A stretch of 5,413 nucleotides of DNA from Anaerolineaceae bacterium (GTDB lineage Bacteria; Chloroflexota; Anaerolineae; Anaerolineales; Anaerolineaceae): contig DOEX01000109.1 of assembly GCA_003532515.1 (NCBI GenBank), forward strand, positions 15,188 to 20,600, given 5' to 3'. The notes under the pieces were generated by a model. That model saw only the letters and a list, made by a program, of their open reading frames with translations. It was not told the DNA's origin and did no database searches. The position numbers and the translations under genes are program-made. This document shows, in pieces, positions 1 through 3,796 of this stretch (positions are counted from its first letter, which is position 1; every line of letters begins with the position of its first letter).

Positions 1-43
1 CTTCGCACTCGAAGAGTCCTGCGGAAAAAGGCTCAGGATGACA
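1..43. repeat. Possible dispersed intergenic repeat at the window edge
   Basis: Positions 1-14 form a short perfect inverted repeat (CTTCG, loop CACT, CGAAG). TCCTG at 17-21 can pair with CAGGA at 34-38, and the segment ends in CTCAGGATGACA. From memory, similar CTTCG...CTCAGGATGACA strings occur as dispersed intergenic repeats in many bacterial genomes, which is why it is flagged. Only one copy is visible and the element may be cut by the window edge, so repeat status is inference. It lies just beyond the terminators that follow rpsJ, a usual place for such elements. Confidence 0.3.
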
Positions 44-48
44 AACTT

Positions 49-78
49 AAAACGAAAACGGTGAAGTTCACTTCACCG
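49..78 (-). terminator. Intrinsic terminator, distal of a tandem pair after rpsJ
   Basis: On the minus strand, positions 78-59 are a perfect 20-base palindrome. It would fold as an 8-bp stem (CGGTGAAG / CTTCACCG) closed by a UGAA tetraloop. It is followed at once by TTTTCGTTTT (58-49), a typical U-tract. The plus strand has A-runs on one side and no T-run on the other, so the terminator acts on leftward transcription. It is the second of two terminators downstream of rpsJ and backs up the one at 85-121. Confidence 0.82.
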
Positions 79-84
79 CTCAAA

Positions 85-121
85 CAGGAAAACAAAAATG
101 CGAGTCCCTGTCGGGTACTCG
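85..121 (-). terminator. Intrinsic terminator, proximal of a tandem pair after rpsJ
   Basis: On the minus strand, 121-101 folds as CGAGT, a one-base A bulge, CCC, loop GACA, GGG, ACTCG: an 8-bp GC-rich stem with one bulge. It is followed by CATTTTTGTTTT (100-89), a strong U-tract. It lies 74 bases past the rpsJ stop. The U-tract is on the leftward side, so it ends the rpsL-rpsG-fusA-rpsJ transcript. The plus-strand side is followed only by TAATTTT, so weak bidirectional action is possible. Confidence 0.8.
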
Positions 122-146
122 TAATTTTGCTAAGTTGTAAAGATTC

Positions 147-175
147 CTCTACTCTTGTTTCACAACAAAGCAGAG
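147..175 (-). other. Stem-loop in the rpsJ 3' untranslated region
   Basis: On the minus strand, 175-164 (CTCTGCTTTGTT) pairs with 159-147 to give about 12 base pairs, including two G-U wobbles and one bulged A, closed by a GTGA (GNRA-type) tetraloop. It begins 20 bases after the rpsJ stop codon. No clear U-tract follows, so it is not called a terminator. A role in blocking 3' exonucleases or as a protein-binding site is possible but is inference. Confidence 0.45.
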
Positions 176-195
176 CAACCTGTGGAAATCAAACC

Positions 196-504
196 TTAAA
201 TCTTGATCTCGATATCAACACCAGCGGGCAGGCTCAAGCGCATGAGCATGTCAATGGTCTTTGAATCGGGTTCCAGCACGTCAATCAAGCGATTATGAGT
301 GCGGATCTCAAAATGTTCCTGTGAATCCTTATCAATGAAGGTGGAACGGCGAACGGTATATTTTTCAATCTTGGTTGGCAAAGGCACGGGTCCCACCACG
401 CGGGCACCGGAGCGTTCAGCGGTTTCCACGATTCGTTTTGCAGATTGATCTAAGATACGATGATCATATGCTTTCAAACGGATTCTGATTTTTTGTTTAG
501 CCAT
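196..504 (-). CDS. rpsJ: 30S ribosomal protein S10 (NusE)
   Basis: S10 is a protein of the 30S head; free S10 also partners with NusB in transcription antitermination (family knowledge). The product is 102 residues, the usual length. It starts MAKQKIRIRLKAYDHR and carries the conserved GPVPLPTK loop (about residues 38-45), then IEKYTV, FEIRTHNR (65-72) and LIDVLEP, ending in the beta strand VDIEIKI. The ATG at 504-502 is preceded by AGGA (513-510) with a 5-base gap. It lies 63 bases downstream of fusA, with no tuf between. In most bacteria rpsJ heads the S10 operon with rplC next. Here no rplC start appears in the 195 bases downstream, and two intrinsic terminators lie there instead, so it seems to be the last gene of its transcript. 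Confidence 0.97.
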   Translation of the reverse strand: MAKQKIRIRLKAYDHRILDQSAKRIVETAERSGARVVGPVPLPTKIEKYTVRRSTFIDKDSQEHFEIRTHNRLIDVLEPDSKTIDMLMRLSLPAGVDIEIKI

Positions 505-534
505 AGTTTTCCTGTTCTTTTTTCAATATTTCAA

Positions 535-548
535 CCAGCTCTCGCCGG
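535..548 (-). other. Small GNRA-capped hairpin in the fusA-rpsJ spacer
   Basis: On the minus strand CCGGC (548-544), loop GAGA (543-540), GCTGG (539-535) forms a 5-bp stem with one G-U pair and a GNRA tetraloop. It lies midway in the 63-base spacer, about 20 bases upstream of the rpsJ Shine-Dalgarno sequence. The short stem could be chance; a role in rpsJ translation control or mRNA processing is only inference. Confidence 0.3.
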
Positions 549-567
549 GATGAGTATAAATTAAATC

Positions 568-2646
568 TCAGCCGTTGATCCGACCAAGGATTTTTTTCAT
601 ATAAGCGTCAGAGACGCGGTCATAATGCTTAAATTCCATCGTGAAGACGCCTCTGCCCTGAGTGGCAGAACGAAGTTCTGTAGCGTATCCAAACATTTCT
701 GAAAGTGGCACTTGTGCATGGATCACCTTGGCATTACCATAGCGGTCATCCATACCCAAGATATTGCCAACGCGGGCGTTGACCTGACCGATAATATCAC
801 CGGTATATTCTTCTGGAATGGTGATCTCAACCTGCATGATCGGCTCCAGGATCACTGGACCAGCCTTTTCGGCAGCTTCACGTACGCCGAAGATGGTTGC
901 CATTCGGAACGCCATTTCACTGGAATCAACCTCGTGGTAGGTGCCATCGGTCAGCGTGAACTTGACATCGGTCATGGTGAAACCAGCCAAAGGACCGCTT
1001 TCACAGGCTTCAAAGAAACCTTTTTCAATCGCAGGGATGAATTCTTTGGGAATTGCTCCACCACGGATTTTATTCTCAAATTGGAGACCCTGCCCGCTCT
1101 CAAGCGGTTCCAGGTCAAAAATGACATGACCAAACTGACCATGCCCGCCAGTCTGTTTGCTATAACGATAATCCGCATTCATGACTGGCTTGGTAATTGC
1201 TTCGCGGTAAGCCACACGAGGTTTACCAACATTTGCTTTCACTTTGAATTCACGCAACAAACGAGTGACCAAAACATCAAGATGCAGCTCGCCCATACCC
1301 GAGATCACAGTCTGACCAGTAACGTCATCCTGCCTGACGCGGAACGTGGGATCTTCTTCGGATAATTTCACCAAAGATTCCGACATGCGGTCCTGATCAG
1401 CCTTGGTTTTGGGCTCAATGGCAATCGAAATGACAGGTTCAGGGAAATTGATCGTTTCCAATAGAACCGGATTGGTTGGGTCGGAGAGGGTATCTCCAGT
1501 AAAACTAAACTTCAAGCCCAAAATCGCACCAATGTCACCAGCTCTCAGCTCTTCGATGTCTTCACGCCGATCAGCATACATTCGTAATAGCCTGCCGATG
1601 CGTTCTTTTTTGTCTTTTGAGGAGTTCTGAACCGTTGAGTTTTGCTTGACAGTGCCGGAATAGACCCGCAGATAAGCCAGACGCCCCATGTAAGGGTCTG
1701 AAACAATCTTGAAAACCAGGGCAGACATGGGATCGCTGTCTTTAGAGTAACGAAGCACTTCGCTGCCATCGCGAACAAGAGTCGCAGTGACCGGAGGAAT
1801 ATCCAGCGGCGAAGGCAAGTAATCGATCACGGCATCCAAAACTAATTGCACGCCTTTATTTTTCAAGCTGCTGCCGCAAAACACTGGAGCTACCAGGTTC
1901 CCAATCACAGCCTTGCGCAACGCTTTCTTCAACTCTTCCAGGCTTATGTCTTCGCCTTCAAGGAATTTAACCGTCAGGTCTTCATCCATCTCGGCGATGC
2001 GTTCCACTAATACTTCCCGCAGACTGGCTGCTTTTTCTTTGAATTCTTCGGGGATCTCAACCACTTCAGGAGTGGAACCGGAACTATCAAGGTAAAAAAC
2101 TGCGTTTTGTTCCAATAAGTTTATAACGCCTACGAATTCACTTTCGGAACCAATCGGTATCTGCATTTGCAGCGCGTTTGCGCCCAGGCGTTCTCTAATG
2201 CTTTCAATGGTGCGGTCATAAGATGCACCAACGCGATCCATCTTGTTGGCAAAACAAATTCGCGGAACGCCAAACTTGTCAGCCTGGCGCCAGACAGTCT
2301 CGCTCTGAGGTTCAACGCCTTGAACGGAATCAAAAACAACTACACCACCATCCAGTACGCGCAAAGAGCGCTGTACTTCGGCAGTAAAGTCGATGTGACC
2401 AGGAGTATCAATAATATTGACGAGATGATCTTTCCATTCCGCTGTTACAGCGGCGGAGACGATGGTGATGCCGCGTTCTCGTTCCTCGGGCATCCAGTCG
2501 GTGACAGTTGTGCCATCATCGACATTCCCGAGTCGGTATGTTTTGCCGGTATAAAACAAAATCCGCTCGGTGGTAGTTGTTTTACCAGCATCGATATGGG
2601 CGATAATGCCAATATTTCGATAACGCTCGAGCGGAAAGTCAGTCAT
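568..2646 (-). CDS. fusA: Translation elongation factor G (EF-G)
   Basis: EF-G is the cytoplasmic GTPase that drives translocation and, with RRF, ribosome recycling (family knowledge). The 692-residue length is normal. The GTPase domain shows the P-loop AHIDAGKT (residues 16-23), switch I ending in RGITI (58-62, T61 the conserved threonine), DTPGH (80-84) and NKMD (134-137), then the GSSLKNKG G5 region. Domain II follows from about residue 280. The domain III helix region contains ISGMGELHLDV. Domain IV has TYHEVDSSE with the tip histidine near residue 571, and domain V ends with FGYATELRSATQGRG. The ATG is preceded by AAGG (2656-2653) with a 6-base gap, 29 bases after rpsG. Switch I reads DDGTTVTDWMPEERERGIT, where many EF-Gs have AATMDWMEQE. 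The position directly after rpsG argues for the main elongation EF-G. Confidence 0.97.
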   Translation of the reverse strand: MTDFPLERYRNIGIIAHIDAGKTTTTERILFYTGKTYRLGNVDDGTTVTDWMPEERERGITIVSAAVTAEWKDHLVNIIDTPGHIDFTAEVQRSLRVLDGGVVVFDSVQGVEPQSETVWRQADKFGVPRICFANKMDRVGASYDRTIESIRERLGANALQMQIPIGSESEFVGVINLLEQNAVFYLDSSGSTPEVVEIPEEFKEKAASLREVLVERIAEMDEDLTVKFLEGEDISLEELKKALRKAVIGNLVAPVFCGSSLKNKGVQLVLDAVIDYLPSPLDIPPVTATLVRDGSEVLRYSKDSDPMSALVFKIVSDPYMGRLAYLRVYSGTVKQNSTVQNSSKDKKERIGRLLRMYADRREDIEELRAGDIGAILGLKFSFTGDTLSDPTNPVLLETINFPEPVISIAIEPKTKADQDRMSESLVKLSEEDPTFRVRQDDVTGQTVISGMGELHLDVLVTRLLREFKVKANVGKPRVAYREAITKPVMNADYRYSKQTGGHGQFGHVIFDLEPLESGQGLQFENKIRGGAIPKEFIPAIEKGFFEACESGPLAGFTMTDVKFTLTDGTYHEVDSSEMAFRMATIFGVREAAEKAGPVILEPIMQVEITIPEEYTGDIIGQVNARVGNILGMDDRYGNAKVIHAQVPLSEMFGYATELRSATQGRGVFTMEFKHYDRVSDAYMKKILGRING

Positions 2647-2675
2647 AGTTGACCTTAATTGTTAAAGTTTCAGAA

Positions 2676-3146
2676 TTACATGCGGAAGTGAGAAAACGCG
2701 CGGTTAGCCTCAGCCATCTTATGCGTTTCTTCACGTCGGCGGATTGAAGCTCCCTGATTTTCAGCAGCGTCCATCAACTCACCTGCAAGTTTCTCGGAGA
2801 ATGACTTGCCAGAGCGTGCCCGGGAAGAATTGATGATCCAGCGCATTGCCAGAGTAATCCGGCGTTCTGGAGCAACTTCACTTGGCACCTGGTAGGTCGC
2901 ACCACCAATACGGCGGGGGCGAACTTCCATCATTGGGCTGACATTCTTCAAGGCGGTTTCGAAAACCTCGATACCCTCTTTGCCAGTCTTCTCGCCGATC
3001 ATATCGATCGCTTTGTAGACATGGCGGGTAACGGTGCTTTTCTTGCCATTTAGCATAATGCGGTTGATCATCATCTGCAGATGTACGCTGTTGAAACGAA
3101 CATCAGGGGTGGTGATTCGCTTTTCGGGTTTCAATCTTCTTGACAT
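2676..3146 (-). CDS. rpsG: 30S ribosomal protein S7
   Basis: S7 nucleates assembly of the 30S head by binding 16S rRNA, and in E. coli represses its own operon by binding the rpsL-rpsG spacer (family knowledge). At 156 residues this is the standard bacterial length. Visible hallmarks are the basic N-terminus (MSRRLKPEKR), the helix with MMINRIMLNGKKS (about 25-37), the beta-hairpin region with EVRPRRIGGATYQVP (about 74-88), and the C-terminal THKMAEANRAFSHFRM. The ATG start has a strong GAGGAG Shine-Dalgarno (3157-3152) with a 5-base gap. It lies 60 bases after rpsL and 29 bases before fusA, so all three are very likely one transcript. A hairpin ends 6 bases upstream of its Shine-Dalgarno, a plausible control site. 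Nothing is missing or truncated. Confidence 0.98.
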   Translation of the reverse strand: MSRRLKPEKRITTPDVRFNSVHLQMMINRIMLNGKKSTVTRHVYKAIDMIGEKTGKEGIEVFETALKNVSPMMEVRPRRIGGATYQVPSEVAPERRITLAMRWIINSSRARSGKSFSEKLAGELMDAAENQGASIRRREETHKMAEANRAFSHFRM

Positions 3147-3163
3147 AATTGCTCCTCAATTTC

Positions 3164-3195
3164 AGCCAGCGGCGGTTCCCCGCTAATAACTGGCT
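3164..3195 (-). promoter_or_regulatory. Intercistronic hairpin upstream of rpsG, candidate S7 autoregulatory site
   Basis: Within the 60-base rpsL-rpsG spacer, AGCCAG (3195-3190 on the minus strand) pairs with CTGGCT (3169-3164). An inner CGG/CCG stem (3182-3180 with 3172-3170) lies inside, with TTATTAG bulged on one side. An alternative inner pairing, AGCGG with CCGCT (3184-3180 with 3172-3168), competes with the outer stem. The structure ends 6 bases before the rpsG Shine-Dalgarno. In E. coli, S7 binds this spacer to repress translation; that this hairpin does the same is inference from position. Confidence 0.45.
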
Positions 3196-3206
3196 TTCAT
3201 TCCAAA

Positions 3207-3626
3207 TTATTTCTCAGCGCGTTTGGCGCCGTATTTGGAACGAGCGCGTTTGCGATCAGCTACACCAGTGCTGTCCAATGTTCCACGTACGATGTGATAA
3301 CGCACACCAGGGAGATCTTTTACTCTTCCGCCGCGCACCAGTACAACACTGTGCTCCTGCAGTTGGTGACCTTCGCCAGGAATGTACGCTGTCACTTCGA
3401 TACCGTTGGAAAGACGGACACGAGCAATTTTACGCAGAGCAGAATTCGGTTTCTTAGGGGTCATTGTACGTACAATGGTGCAAACGCCGCGCTTTTGGGG
3501 AGCGCCCTTCGGTTGGCGAGTCCGGCGTTGTTTTTCCGAATTCAACGTATATTGCAAGGCGGGTGACTTGCTTTTTTGACTTTTTGTCTTGCGACCTTTT
3601 CTAACCAGTTGGTTTATTGTTGGCAC
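3207..3626 (-). CDS. rpsL: 30S ribosomal protein S12
   Basis: S12 sits at the decoding centre of the 30S subunit and controls accuracy; it is the classical streptomycin-resistance target (family knowledge). The product has 139 residues. It shows MPTINQLVRKGR at the start, PQKRGVC (43-49), TPKKPNSALRK (56-66), GEGHQLQEHSVV and GGRVKDLPGVRYH. K58 and K103 match E. coli K43 and K88, so the site is of the streptomycin-sensitive type, and D104 matches the aspartate modified by RimO. Compared with E. coli (124 residues) there is a 15-residue insert at about 26-41, as also seen in Bacillus-type S12. The start is GTG at 3626-3624, fixed by homology and by GGAG (3638-3635) with an 8-base gap. It is the first gene after an apparent promoter and leader, and the gene upstream is rpoB, not rpoC. 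Confidence 0.97.
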   Translation of the reverse strand: MPTINQLVRKGRKTKSQKSKSPALQYTLNSEKQRRTRQPKGAPQKRGVCTIVRTMTPKKPNSALRKIARVRLSNGIEVTAYIPGEGHQLQEHSVVLVRGGRVKDLPGVRYHIVRGTLDSTGVADRKRARSKYGAKRAEK

Positions 3627-3634
3627 GTTCTTAT

Positions 3635-3638
3635 CTCC
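3635..3638 (-). promoter_or_regulatory. Ribosome binding site that fixes the rpsL GTG start
   Basis: GGAG lies 8 bases upstream of GTG at 3626-3624, and the first codons after that GTG match the S12 N-terminus (PTINQLVRKG). No ATG in frame gives a better S12 start, so the GTG is accepted. Confidence 0.75.
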
Positions 3639-3668
3639 GTACTACCTATTAACTATCAATTATTCATT

Positions 3669-3702
3669 AAACAAGGCCATCTAAAGAGCGGATGGCCCTA
3701 TT
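3669..3702 (-). terminator. Terminator-like hairpin in the rpsL leader, possible attenuator
   Basis: On the minus strand GGCCATC (3697-3691) pairs perfectly with GATGGCC (3681-3675) around a 9-base loop. The stem can extend outward by five pairs (A-U, A-U, U-G, A-U, G-U) to 12 bp using 3702-3698 and 3674-3670. The lower stem and the following bases are TTGTTTAATG, a weak U-tract. It lies about 50 bases upstream of rpsL and downstream of the putative promoter at 3759-3788. It could therefore stop readthrough from rpoB and also attenuate the rpsL transcript. The weak U-tract leaves open a purely structural or protein-binding role. Confidence 0.55.
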
Positions 3703-3732
3703 AGCCAATTTTATGACAGGCACAAAGAAATC

Positions 3733-3749
3733 TTCCTGCCGGTCAGGAA
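3733..3749 (-). other. Upstream hairpin in the rpsL leader
   Basis: TTCCTG (3749-3744 on the minus strand), loop ACCGG, CAGGAA (3738-3733): a perfect 6-bp stem beginning only a few bases after the predicted transcription start. It is followed by GATTTCTTT, too weak to call a terminator. A hairpin at the extreme 5' end could stabilise the mRNA or act with the second leader hairpin at 3669-3702. Confidence 0.45.
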
Positions 3750-3758
3750 CGAGCAGTT

Positions 3759-3788
3759 ATTTTATCACGCCTCTTATCATATCGTCAA
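3759..3788 (-). promoter_or_regulatory. Sigma70-type promoter for rpsL-rpsG-fusA-rpsJ
   Basis: On the minus strand TTGACG (3788-3783, 5 of 6 matches to TTGACA) is followed after 18 bases by TAAAAT (3764-3759, 5 of 6 matches to TATAAT). A TG one base upstream of the -10 hexamer gives an extended -10. Initiation is expected near 3752, leaving a leader of about 125 nucleotides before rpsL. The -35 box starts 9 bases after the rpoB stop. It is the best promoter-like sequence noticed in the window and would make the four downstream genes independent of rpoB. Confidence 0.7.
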
Positions 3789-3796
3789 GCGCAATA

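Noticed and set aside
61..264. 67-codon plus-strand frame from the terminator region into rpsJ
   Set aside because: It begins within the terminator palindrome and ends antisense to rpsJ; no supporting ribosome site or similarity.
551..580. Possible -10 box TATACT upstream of rpsJ
   Set aside because: No acceptable -35 hexamer lies 16-18 bases upstream, so a separate rpsJ promoter cannot be supported.
712..1365. 217-codon open frame on the plus strand inside fusA
   Set aside because: It lies wholly antisense to the clearly conserved EF-G gene and its product resembles no known family; it is a shadow of a codon-biased gene.
2167..2652. 161-codon plus-strand frame opposite the start of fusA
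   Set aside because: Antisense to the EF-G GTPase domain, with no recognisable domain or credible ribosome binding site.
3646..3674. Second promoter TTGTTT-17-TAATAG just before rpsL
   Set aside because: The -10 match is poor and the -35 lies in the U-tract of the leader hairpin; the promoter at 3759-3788 is far better.
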